Source of the DNA: UBA11865 sp041570195
GTDB taxonomy: Bacteria; Chloroflexota; Anaerolineae; Promineifilales; Promineifilaceae
Direction: 5' to 3'
DNA length: 64,000 nucleotides
Assembly: GCA_041570195.1 (NCBI GenBank)
Contig: JBFFWQ010000015.1
Coordinates: 1 to 64,000 of the forward strand
The translations under genes and the position numbers were made by a program. This document shows positions 30,658 through 39,400 of the stretch, piece after piece (within the stretch, counting starts at the first letter, position 1; every line of letters starts with the position of its first letter). Below the pieces are notes generated by a model that saw only the letters and a program-made list of their open reading frames with translations, was not told the origin of the DNA and did no database searches.

Positions 30658-31913
30658 ACCGGAGCCGGCCGATCCAGAAACGCCTCAATCAGGCGCACGG
30701 CCGTACCGATTCCATCCTCAGCATGAACCTTGCGGCCCAGTTCGGTTGCCCGTGCATTCACGTTTTCGTCGGTCACCAGTTGGTCCAGCGCCTCGGCCAG
30801 CCGGGAAGTCGTTAGACGGCGGAACGGAATCGGCGGTAGGCCCACGCCCAACGCTGCCAGGCGCCGGCCCCAGAATCCCTGATCGAAAGTGAAAGACGCG
30901 ACCAGGCCCGGCCTGCCCGCTCGCAGCCCGGCAGCCGTGGTACCCGAGCCGCCATGGTGAATGACCGCGCTCATGCGGGGGAATAACCAGCTATAAGGCG
31001 CGTACTCAAGCCGATAGATATGCGCCGGTAGAGCGCTCTGACCCAATCCGGCCCAGCCAGCCTGGATGATGATCCTATGCCGGCCGGCGCGCGTGGCCTC
31101 CACGACCATTTTCGTCGTCGGCCGGGGGTCCGTGACCGGCATGCTGCCGAAGCCAACGAAGACCGGCGGCGGACCCGCATCTAGGAAGTTGACCAGTGAC
31201 TCAGGCGGTCGCCACGCTTCGTCCTGTGGGAACCAGTAGCCGGTGACACGAGTATCGTCGGGCCAGTCGGCCGGCCGGGGTACGATCAGCGGGCTATAAC
31301 CGTACAAGGTCGGCTGCCGGTGCAGTTTCCTCAGGTAATCGGAGCCAGAGGTCGCTTGCAAGCCAAGTTTCTCAGTGCGCCAGCGATTAATCGTCCGTCT
31401 CATGGCCAACCAGGTCAGGCGCTGGTAGAGTTTGTAGCCCATCCGATTGTAGCCGGGCAAACGTGCGAGCCCGGAGGGAAACCCCATCATCGAGAAGTCG
31501 GCCGTCGGCGTCAGGGGGATCACCGCCGCCAAAATGTGTGGGATAGCCATGCGCTCGGCCAGGTCGTAACCATAAAGGCCGATTGGCAATTGGTTGACGA
31601 CAGCTGCGGCGTCGCGAAGCCAGGGCGCCGCAGGATCAAGCACGTCTGGCAGGCCGCGCGAAATTTCAGCGAAGGCCAGCATCAAGCGCCGCGTGTCTGC
31701 CCCGGCCTGGGCGATGGTCTTTTGCGCATCGCCGGGTACGAAACGGCCGGGCAGACCCAGTTTACTCAACAGCGGCTCGTAATCGTGGCTGGTTACGAAG
31801 GTCGGCCGGTAGCCAGCGTCTTGCAGCGCTCGAGCCAGCGTAGCATAGGGTAGGATGTCCCCCGTCGATCCTAAGGCTAGAAATAGGATCTGCTTACCAG
31901 ACGGTTTCTTCAT
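30654..31913 (-). CDS. UGT-type glycosyltransferase (family 1)
   Basis: 419 residues of the GT-B fold. The N-terminus ILFLALGSTGDILPYATLARAL is the acceptor-domain opening typical of sterol/macrolide glucosyltransferases. The C-terminal donor-binding motif is VIHHGGSGTTAAGLRAGRPG, and the loop FVGFGSMPVTDPRPT links the domains. It transfers an NDP-sugar to a lipid or small hydrophobic acceptor in the cytoplasm; the acceptor is unknown. The ATG at 31913 lies 20 nt inside the upstream vapC gene, so it may be coupled to it. Its last bases meet the end of the FG-GAP/MauG gene on the other strand. Confidence 0.88.
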   Translation of the reverse strand: MKKPSGKQILFLALGSTGDILPYATLARALQDAGYRPTFVTSHDYEPLLSKLGLPGRFVPGDAQKTIAQAGADTRRLMLAFAEISRGLPDVLDPAAPWLRDAAAVVNQLPIGLYGYDLAERMAIPHILAAVIPLTPTADFSMMGFPSGLARLPGYNRMGYKLYQRLTWLAMRRTINRWRTEKLGLQATSGSDYLRKLHRQPTLYGYSPLIVPRPADWPDDTRVTGYWFPQDEAWRPPESLVNFLDAGPPPVFVGFGSMPVTDPRPTTKMVVEATRAGRHRIIIQAGWAGLGQSALPAHIYRLEYAPYSWLFPRMSAVIHHGGSGTTAAGLRAGRPGLVASFTFDQGFWGRRLAALGVGLPPIPFRRLTTSRLAEALDQLVTDENVNARATELGRKVHAEDGIGTAVRLIEAFLDRPAPV

Positions 31914-32274
31914 AGAATTCGGCAATGCGTCTGTCCGAGGCGACCAAAGGGCAACTCAGCAGTCTGGCCGTAGCCACGACTGTCCGGTCGGCCGGATCGC
32001 GATGCTCCCACACTAGGTCCAGGTTCGCTAACCACGTCCGGACACCAACTGGGCGAATCTCCAGTTTGTCGAGTTGAAATAGCCTATCCACGTAATCAGT
32101 TATCGAAAGCGGGATCGTGAGTTTGCCCCGCTTCACTTTCAGTCCGATTTCCCACACCGATATGGAACTGATTACCAGGTGATCGGCCTCTTCAATTACC
32201 TGCCTGGCCGTCGACGTAAGCTGAGCTGGATCAAGAGTCCAATACAGTAGGGCCGAAGTATCCAGGACCACCAT
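31894..32274 (-). CDS. VapC-type PIN-domain ribonuclease toxin
   Basis: 126 residues with all expected acidic metal ligands: D5 (VVLDTSALL), E42 (SVWEIGLK), D93 and D96 (EHRDPADRTVV) and D114 (LVASDRRI). This is the PilT/VapC branch usually paired with Phd/YefM antitoxins. It starts immediately after the antitoxin stop and overlaps the glycosyltransferase start by 20 nt. Of the three PIN toxins in the window, only this one is intact. Confidence 0.9.
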   Translation of the reverse strand: MVVLDTSALLYWTLDPAQLTSTARQVIEEADHLVISSISVWEIGLKVKRGKLTIPLSITDYVDRLFQLDKLEIRPVGVRTWLANLDLVWEHRDPADRTVVATARLLSCPLVASDRRIAEFYEETVW

Positions 32275-32508
32275 CTAGAATTCACTCCACTCGTCAATTG
32301 TCGGCGTATCGATATCCTCGTGATAAAGGACCTGGCCTTGCAAGTCTGAAAACGCCTGGCCAACGCTGACCTTTTCGCGGATTGGCAATATGCGCAATAC
32401 TGGCTTACCGTGATCTGTGACGATTAGTTCCTCGCCCGTAGCCTCTACATTGCGAAAAATCTCAAGCATCTTGGCCTTAAGTTTGCTTTTGGAAATCGTC
32501 TGACCCAT
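32275..32508 (-). CDS. Phd/YefM-family antitoxin
   Basis: 77 residues. MGQTISKSKLKAKMLEIFRN and ELIVTDHGKPVLRILPI are the Phd/YefM DNA-binding N-terminal fold; the acidic tail (YHEDIDTPTIDEWSEF) would wrap the VapC toxin. The internal ATG at 32508 is preferred over the one at 32520 because family members begin about ten residues before the conserved K(A/S)KMLE segment. It lies directly upstream of vapC with no gap, and a perfect palindrome sits upstream. Confidence 0.86.
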   Translation of the reverse strand: MGQTISKSKLKAKMLEIFRNVEATGEELIVTDHGKPVLRILPIREKVSVGQAFSDLQGQVLYHEDIDTPTIDEWSEF

Positions 32509-32540
32509 GTTCGACCTCATTATTAATAAATGACTATAGT

Positions 32541-32556
32541 TATGACCATGGTCATA
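32541..32556 (-). promoter_or_regulatory. 16-bp palindrome, candidate Phd operator
   Basis: TATGACCATGGTCATA is a perfect dyad 33 nt upstream of the antitoxin start, in an AT-rich stretch that would hold the promoter. Phd/YefM proteins repress their own operon through such dyads. Confidence 0.6.
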
Positions 32557-32684
32557 TTCTAGCTGATTATTCCAATGAGGTCAATACGGGGCGACGCTCA
32601 TAAGCGGCCAGCGCCAGCGCTTGCTCGCCAATCACGCGTACAAGCAAGCTCTTCTTGATCAAGGTGATTTACGTTCCACCTCCC

Positions 32685-32711
32685 TTGACAGGCTCGACCA
32701 AAGCGTATAAT
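32685..32711 (+). promoter_or_regulatory. Consensus promoter of the xylulokinase gene
   Basis: TTGACA (32685-32690) and TATAAT (32706-32711) both match consensus exactly, with a slightly short 15-nt spacer. The -10 box ends 8 nt before the ATG, so the transcript would start at or next to the start codon and be leaderless. Confidence 0.8.
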
Positions 32712-32719
32712 GGTCGTGT

Positions 32720-34246
32720 ATGGCGTTGCTGGGAATTGATTTGGGTACCTCGTCTGCCAAGGCGCTGGTCATCGACCAGGATGGCCGGGGCCTGGGCAAC
32801 GGAGCCGCCGAATATACCATAGACCAGCCCAGGCCCGAATGGGCCGAGCAATCGCCGGATGGCTGGTGGCAGGCTACGATCGTCGCGGTTCGGGCTGCCA
32901 TGACCGGCCTCGACCGGGGATCAAAGGAGATCGCTGCCATCGGCCTCTCAGGTCAGATGCACGGTACCATTTTGTTAGATGAAGCGGGCGCCCCATTATA
33001 CCCGGCCGTAATCTGGCCTGATCGGCGCAGCCAGCGCCAGGTCGAGGAGCTTACGGCCGCCATCGGGGCCCAGCGCCTGATACGGCTGGCCGGCAGCCCG
33101 CTGGCTACCGGTTTCCAGGCGCCCACGATTCGCTGGTTTCAAGAAGAGCGGCCGGCGCTGTGGTCTAGAGTGAGGACCGTTCTCACACCCAAAGATTATC
33201 TGCGCTGGCGACTCACCGGTGAACTAGCAATGGAGCCAAGCGATGGCTCAGGAACACTGCTACTGGATGTCCGGAAGCGGGCCTGGTCAACGGAACTGCT
33301 TGCCGCTCTGGACCTCAACGCGGGTCTACTGCCGCCTATCACGCATTCGACGGCCGTCGCCGGATATCTGGCTGACGGCCCGGCCGGGCAAATGGGCCTG
33401 CCGGCCGGCATACCGGTCGTCAGCGGTGCGGCCGACACCGCTTGCGGTCAACTCGGGGCCGGCGTCGTGGACGAAGGCGCCCTACTGCTAACTATCAGTA
33501 GCGGCGGCCAGCTGGTCGCGCCGGCGTCCAAGGTGCAAAAGTTAGACCTGGGAGGGCGTTTACATACCTTCTGCGGCCCTTTAGAGCCAACAGAAGACCA
33601 GTCTGGTTGGTACCAGATGGCGGCCATCCTGTCCGCTGGATTGAGCCTGCGCTGGCTCCGGGATCAAGTGTTTGATCTGAAAGGCGCAGACGCCTATCAG
33701 AAGATGACCGCCACGGCCGAAGAGGCTCCGCCAGGCGCCAATGGCCTACTCTTCTTGCCCTATTTGCTGGGCGAACGAACGCCACACATGGATCCTCACG
33801 CGCGAGGCTTGTTTCTGGGTCTGACGGCGGCCCACGGCCGGGCAGAACTGGTGCGCTCGGTGATGGAAGGGGTGGCTCTGGGCTGCTACGATGCTTATTT
33901 AGTCCTGGCCGGGGTCGGCGTCCAACCAGATCATGTCATCATGGCCGGCGGCGGGGCAAGTAGCGCCCTGTGGCGCCAGATCGTGGCCGATGTCTTTAAT
34001 CTACCCGTACGGCCGCTGGTGACGCAGGAACAGGCTGCACTGGGCGCGGCCTTGCTGGCCGGCGCGGGCCTGGATCTCTTCAGGCCACTGGCGGCGAGTC
34101 GGGAATGGGCCAGGTACCGACCGGCCGTGGAACCCCAGGCGACCGCACATGATCATTATCGACGGCTACTGGCTATCTTCCGGACCGCCTATCAAAAACA
34201 TCGCCAGGATTTTGAGGAGATTGGAAATCTAGATGAGGCCAGATGA
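32720..34246 (+). CDS. xylB: Xylulokinase
   Basis: 508 residues of the FGGY kinase family; phosphorylates D-xylulose to xylulose 5-phosphate for the pentose phosphate pathway. Visible features are the phosphate-1 loop GIDLGTSSAKALVIDQDG, the SGQMHG motif characteristic of xylulokinases, the catalytic D239 in SGAADTACGQLGAG and the C-terminal FGGY-type loop MAGGGASSALWRQIVADVF. No ribosome site is visible, in keeping with the leaderless promoter geometry. No xylose isomerase is in the window. The nearby xylose-type ABC importer is about 5 kb upstream and separately transcribed. It overlaps the next gene by 14 nt. Confidence 0.93.
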   Translation: MALLGIDLGTSSAKALVIDQDGRGLGNGAAEYTIDQPRPEWAEQSPDGWWQATIVAVRAAMTGLDRGSKEIAAIGLSGQMHGTILLDEAGAPLYPAVIWPDRRSQRQVEELTAAIGAQRLIRLAGSPLATGFQAPTIRWFQEERPALWSRVRTVLTPKDYLRWRLTGELAMEPSDGSGTLLLDVRKRAWSTELLAALDLNAGLLPPITHSTAVAGYLADGPAGQMGLPAGIPVVSGAADTACGQLGAGVVDEGALLLTISSGGQLVAPASKVQKLDLGGRLHTFCGPLEPTEDQSGWYQMAAILSAGLSLRWLRDQVFDLKGADAYQKMTATAEEAPPGANGLLFLPYLLGERTPHMDPHARGLFLGLTAAHGRAELVRSVMEGVALGCYDAYLVLAGVGVQPDHVIMAGGGASSALWRQIVADVFNLPVRPLVTQEQAALGAALLAGAGLDLFRPLAASREWARYRPAVEPQATAHDHYRRLLAIFRTAYQKHRQDFEEIGNLDEAR

Positions 34247-34835
34247 ACAGACGATTATCAAGACCGCGCGGCTGCGGATACGCACCGCCCGGTTAACCGA
34301 CGCCCAGATTCTCTTTCGCCTGTGGACAGACCCCAGGGTCATGACCAACGTCGGCTACCCCAAGGGGTTGAAGATAAGCCACCGGGAGATCGAGGACGGC
34401 ATCCGGGGGCAAGACCCGGGGACCGAGTTCGGCAAGTACCTGATAGCCGAGCTTCAAGCCGGCGCCCTGGCCATAGGCGAATGCAAAATGATACTGCCCG
34501 ACGAAGAAGGCGTCAGCCGCACCGACGTGAAGCTTCTGCCGGAGTTCTGGGGCCACAAATACGGCGTGGAAATCAAACAGGCGCTGGTTGATTATCTCTT
34601 CACGTACACTTCTTGCACGGCTGTTGAGGGCACGCCGAATGTGGACAACGTCGCTTCGATCAAGATGCAGGAGGCCGTGGGCGCGGTGCGCGTCGGCGAA
34701 GATACGAACCACTTCCCGGAATCGATGGCCGATTTCACGGCGCCAGTTCATCATTACATCTATCACGTCTTACGGAACGATTGGGAACAGCGCAAGATGG
34801 GCCAAGCCGGAGAAACCTGGCTTTTTTGGCGGTAG
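34233..34835 (+). CDS. GNAT-family N-acetyltransferase
   Basis: 200 residues resembling RimJ/RimL-type acetyltransferases: IIKTARLRIRTARLTDAQILF at the start, VGYPKGLKI, EFWGHKYGVEIKQALVDYLF as the acetyl-CoA-binding motif region and TPNVDNVASIKMQEAVGAV near the end. The acceptor is unknown. Its ATG overlaps the end of xylB, so it is coupled with it, though a metabolic link is not evident. Confidence 0.82.
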   Translation: MRPDEQTIIKTARLRIRTARLTDAQILFRLWTDPRVMTNVGYPKGLKISHREIEDGIRGQDPGTEFGKYLIAELQAGALAIGECKMILPDEEGVSRTDVKLLPEFWGHKYGVEIKQALVDYLFTYTSCTAVEGTPNVDNVASIKMQEAVGAVRVGEDTNHFPESMADFTAPVHHYIYHVLRNDWEQRKMGQAGETWLFWR

Positions 34836-34868
34836 AATCTGACCAGAAATCAACAAGAGCCAGGCTTC

Positions 34869-35162
34869 TTATGGTCGCTGCCGCTTGAATACGCAGAAGT
34901 AGCTATTGCTCCAGCGAGGCATGGCTTCTCCAGCCACGAAACCCACGTCGCGTTTGTTGCCGACGGCGCCGATAGGCTGCATGTGAACCAGTTCCCAGCC
35001 CTCGTTGCCCAGCTCATTCAATTCGGGGATCATCGTCTCGGGCGAGTATTTCCGCGCCTCCCAGCCAGGCCACTTCTCCTGGATATAAGCTTTGGCCCCT
35101 TCATTCTCAATGCTGGAATAAAGGAAGCGGGTCAGATATTCCCAGCGCGGTTTCTCATTCAC
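34869..35162 (-). CDS. Small DUF4177-like protein
   Basis: 97 residues. WEYLTRFLYSSIENEG at the start and LNELGNEGWELVHMQPIGAV in the middle follow the pattern of DUF4177-type small proteins (a Trp-Glu-Tyr strand and a GNEGWELV loop), here with an insert and a C-terminal NSYFCVFKRQ strand. Function is unknown. The start overlaps the stop of the upstream receiver gene by 4 nt (ATGA), making it the last gene of a signalling operon. Confidence 0.7.
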   Translation of the reverse strand: MNEKPRWEYLTRFLYSSIENEGAKAYIQEKWPGWEARKYSPETMIPELNELGNEGWELVHMQPIGAVGNKRDVGFVAGEAMPRWSNSYFCVFKRQRP

Positions 35163-35545
35163 GACAGCACCTCCGACTGATGCTCCTCAAGGCGCACAAA
35201 ACAAGCGGCGATGGCCCCAAGCAGGCTTTCTGGAGGATCGATCTTGCTGACAAATTCATCCGCGCCTTGGGCCAACGCTTCGTGGCCTAGTTCCGGCCGG
35301 CCGCTCAAGACAACGATCATTAGGTCAGGGTGATCTTCACGCAGAGCCGGAATCGACCCGGCCTCGGCCAATCCGGGCAATTGCCAATCAATCAGCAACA
35401 GGTCCAGTGACCCGGCTACCAGGCATGCCATCACTTCGTCGGCATCTTTCGCTTCACCCACGACGACAATTTCCGGCCGCCGTTTAAGAAGCGTACTTAG
35501 CGCAAAGCGTACCTGTGGATGATCATCTGCAAGCAAGACACGCAT
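35159..35545 (-). CDS. Stand-alone receiver-domain response regulator
   Basis: 128 residues, receiver domain only. Acidic pocket D7/D8 (LLADDHP), phosphoacceptor D53 (LLLIDWQLPG), then VVLSGRPELGHEALAQGADEFVSKID with the conserved Ser and Lys. No output domain follows. It could act as a phosphate sink or protein-binding switch for the adjacent sensor kinase. A terminator separates it from the upstream NarL-type regulator, so it may have its own promoter. Confidence 0.87.
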   Translation of the reverse strand: MRVLLADDHPQVRFALSTLLKRRPEIVVVGEAKDADEVMACLVAGSLDLLLIDWQLPGLAEAGSIPALREDHPDLMIVVLSGRPELGHEALAQGADEFVSKIDPPESLLGAIAACFVRLEEHQSEVLS

Positions 35546-35604
35546 TATTCACCTTCCGTCACCTGGCCAGCGCCAGGCTCACGTTTACTTGCAGTGTAAA
35601 GCAG

Positions 35605-35639
35605 AAATGCCTCAGAGACATCGGGCATCTGAGGCATTT
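35605..35639 (-). terminator. Terminator after the NarL-type regulator
   Basis: A perfect 12-bp stem AAATGCCTCAGA/TCTGAGGCATTT with an 11-nt loop lies between the two response-regulator genes. On the minus strand it ends in TTT and further T-rich sequence, so it terminates the kinase-regulator transcript. Confidence 0.8.
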
Positions 35640-35703
35640 ATCCATTAGCCAGGTGGCTATTATTACCCGCCTGGCCCTCCGACAAAGAGAGGTCAGCCCC
35701 GAT

Positions 35704-36348
35704 TCACAGGACGATTTGCTCGCGCAGGGCTACGGCGATCGCCTCGGCCCGATTTGACACGCCCATCTTGTCCAGAATATGGCTGACATGGGCCTTGGCG
35801 GTGGCCCGGCTCACGAAAAGGCGTTCGGCGATCTCGCGATTGTTCAGACCTTCAACCAGCAACACCAGCACTTCCATCTCGCGGGCCGTCAGGTCGTAAG
35901 ATGGCCTTTCCGGTTCACTGGGTTGCGGCCGAAGCAGGGCTTGAACAGCCTCTGGCGCCAGGGTCGATTGGCCGTAATGGGCGGCCGTAATCGCCGCCGC
36001 CAATTCGTCGACGGTGACGTTCTTCAACAAGTAACCGATTGCTCCAGCTTCCAACGCATCGCGAATCAAATCTTTTTCCTGAAAGCTGGTCAGGGCGATG
36101 ATTTGCACCGTCGGAATATGCTCCCGAATGAGTCGGGTGGCTTCGGCACCGTCCATCTCGGGCATGACCAGGTCCATCAAAACAACGTCTGGTCTTACTT
36201 CCCGGCAGACATCCAGGGCCTCTGCCCCATCGCGGGCCTCACCAACCAACTGCAGGTCGGGCCTCACTTGAAGAAATGCCGCCAATCCGCGGCGCACCAT
36301 GTCATGATCGTCCACAAGCATCACGCGTATTGGTTCCGTCGAAGCCAT
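35704..36348 (-). CDS. NarL/FixJ-family response regulator
   Basis: 214 residues. The receiver domain has the acidic pair in VMLVDDHDMVRRG and phosphoacceptor D59 (VVLMDLVMPEMDG). The C-terminal LuxR-type helix-turn-helix is LTAREMEVLVLLVEGLNNRE then IAERLFVSRATAKAHVSHIL. The ATG at 36348 is used because MASTEPIRVMLVDDH is the family start and AAGGAT lies 7 nt upstream. It is 77 nt downstream of the sensor kinase gene on the same strand, so the two form a cognate pair. Confidence 0.92.
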   Translation of the reverse strand: MASTEPIRVMLVDDHDMVRRGLAAFLQVRPDLQLVGEARDGAEALDVCREVRPDVVLMDLVMPEMDGAEATRLIREHIPTVQIIALTSFQEKDLIRDALEAGAIGYLLKNVTVDELAAAITAAHYGQSTLAPEAVQALLRPQPSEPERPSYDLTAREMEVLVLLVEGLNNREIAERLFVSRATAKAHVSHILDKMGVSNRAEAIAVALREQIVL

Positions 36349-36425
36349 AGTTTTATCCTTTGCCCGGCGGACGGTCGGCCAGTCGGCCGAAGTCACGCAG
36401 GCTAGAGTTGCCTATCTTACTGCGG

Positions 36426-39400
36426 TCAGGTTTCCTCGGCATGCAGGCTGTTTTCTTCAATCCCCGCTTCTATGTTCGTATTGACATCGCCTTGCCAGGC
36501 CACCTTCACCGTTGTTCCCTGATCGGAGGTGCTTGTCAGCGACAATTGGGCGTTAATCGCCGCCGCCCGTTCACGAATGATACCCAGGCCCAATCTACCG
36601 GCCGGCCCTTGTTCCGGATCGAAGCCTCTTCCATTATCCCTGACCGTCAGGATTACGCCATTTCCGTCGCAGCAATCTCGCAAGGTGATCGCCACTTGAG
36701 ATGCCCGGGCATGCTTGACGACATTATTCAACGCCTCTTGAGCGATCCGATATAGTGCAATGCGCACGTTGATCGGTAGCTCGCGGGTCTCTATGATGTG
36801 GACGTCCACCGGGATGCCAGTGCGGCCTGTGACCGCCTCAGCCAATTGACCCAGCAAATCTGGCAATTTGCTCTCCTCCAGAGCAGATGGTCGCAACTCC
36901 AGCAGCAAAGTCCGCATCTCGGCCAGCGCGCCGCGCGTGAGTTGGCGTAGCTCGCTCAACAACTTTCGCCCTTCGTCCTGGTCCGTCTCCCATGTCGGTC
37001 CCAGGGTCTCAGTCAGCAAACTGGCCGAGAAGATGGTTTGGGTGACGGCATCGTGAAGCTCGCGGGCCAACCGGCTACGTTCAGAGGCGACGGCCGTTTG
37101 CGCAGCTTGCCGGCGCAAGCTATCGTTGGCAATGGCTAGGATCGCCTGATCGCCAAAGGTACGGCCCAGCTCCAGATCGTCGCCTGAGAACTTGCGCTCT
37201 TCCGAATAGAACATGATGAGCCCACCATAGATTTCTTGGCCGACGAGCAGTGGAATGCCCAGTAAGGCCCGGTGGTTTAGTTGCGTTGGCAAACCTGGGG
37301 AACCGTGACCAGACCAATAGTCTTTCAGATCCGGAACGATGAGCAATTCTGCCGCAAACATTTTCTCGGCCGCCCATTCATTAGTTATCGCCAACAACTC
37401 TGCATCCGGCCTATAACGAATCTGTCCACCAGGATTGGTAGCAACAATGGTCATTTCTTTGTCAGTATCCAAACGAAAGATGACGGCGTCTTCGGCGTCA
37501 GTCAATTCTGCAGCCTGGGCAACGATATGGTGCAGGCTTTCTTCCAGGGATCGCTGGCTGTTGAGCAATACCAGGATCTCACGCAAACCCTCAGCGATCT
37601 GACGCCGCCGCTCAATTTCAGCCGTGCGCCTGGCGACCTGTTCTTCCAACTCGCGGGTTCGGGCAGCAAGGCTACGGGATCTGAGCCTAAAACCACCATA
37701 TATAGCCGCCACTACGACGAACAATAGCAGGCCAATGAACCACAACGACTGCCAAAACGGCCTGGGCACGATGACTGCCAGGCTGAGGCCCTCCTCGTTC
37801 CAGACGCCATCGCTGTTTGAGCCGACGGCCCGGAACGTGTAGTTGCCTGGCGGCAAGTTGGTGTAAGTGGCATAGCGCCGGTTGCCAAGATAGTTCCAGG
37901 CCTTGTCGAATCCCTCCATAAGGTAGGCATATTGGATCTCGTCAGGCGCGCCATAGTGCAACGCCGCCAGTTCGAAGGAAAAGACGGTGTCCTGGCCTGA
38001 GAGCTTCACTTGATCGGTCTGGTCAATCGGTTTTTTCAGTTCCGAATCAGGGCCAAATGGAACGGATTCGTTAAGAATACGCATGTCGGTGACAACCAGA
38101 GGTGGTCGATAAGGATTGTCGCGAATATCCTTTGGCTGGAAGATGTTGAAGCCGTTGATGCCGCCGAAGTACATTTCGCCATGCTGATTTTCAAAATTGG
38201 CGCCCCGATTGAACTCGAACGACTGTAAACCATCACTGGTATCGTAGTTGCGTATTTCGCCCGTCTCAGGATCATAACGAGTTAGACCACGGTTACTGCT
38301 GATCCATAGCCGACCGGCGCTATCCTCCAGGATCCCGACGATCATATTATTAGGTAAACCGTCTTCCTGGGTGATATGTTCGAACGAATCGGTGCCCGGA
38401 TTATAGCGATCGAGGCCGCCGCCGGTTGCCAGCCACAATCTACCTGATTGATCCTGGTGAATGCCATTGACCAAATCATGGGCCAGACTACTCTCGTCGG
38501 CCGGCTGATGCCGGTAATAGGTTCGTGTTTGCTCAGTCTGGTCAAATCTGATCAGCCCACCCATGGTTCCGATCCAGAGGGAGCTCTCTTCATCTTCGTA
38601 GAAGCTCAATATGTTATTGAGTCCCAGCGTTTCAGGCGGCCGGTCACCTTCGACGTAAGAGTAGTGGTCAAAGCGGCCGTTAGCCGGATCGCGCCTACCG
38701 AGGCCTGCGCCTGCAGTGCCAACCCAAAGGTAACCGGCCCGATCCTCGAACAAGGCGTTGACCAGATCGCTGCTTAGGCTATGGGGATCGGCCGGTTCAG
38801 CTCGCACGCGACTGAAGTTCCCTCGTGGTCGATTGAGCCGGTTGAGTCCGGCATGGGTTCCGATCCAGAGTACCCCAGCACGATCCTGAATGATGCTGGT
38901 CACATAGTCACTGCTCAGGCTAAGTGGATCATCCGGGTCGTGAAAATAGTGGGTCATCAGGCCCGTCTGAGAGTCCAGTAGATTGAGCCCATCGCCCGTC
39001 CCTATCCAAAGATAATCCTGATCGTCCTGAAATAGGGCCAGGACTTGCGGATGGCTCAAACCGGCCGTTGCGTCGCCGGTCGAACGAACATGCAAAAACT
39101 TGGTCTTATAAGGATCTAGCTTATTGATCCCCCCGATCCGCGTGCCGATCCACAGCACCCCAGCCTCGTCGGCATATAGTGAGCGGATCTCATTATCGCT
39201 CAGACTTTCAGGGCGTAACGGATCATGCTGGTAGCGTACGACCTTTTGCGTCTCAGGGTCAACTAAATCCAGACCGAGCTGGGTGCCAGCCCATCTATTG
39301 CCGCTGCGATCCTGGTAAACGACATGGATTGTATTGTGACTAAGACTGTTGGGGTTGTTGATCTCTTCTACATAGTACACGATCCGGCCGGTCGCTGGCT

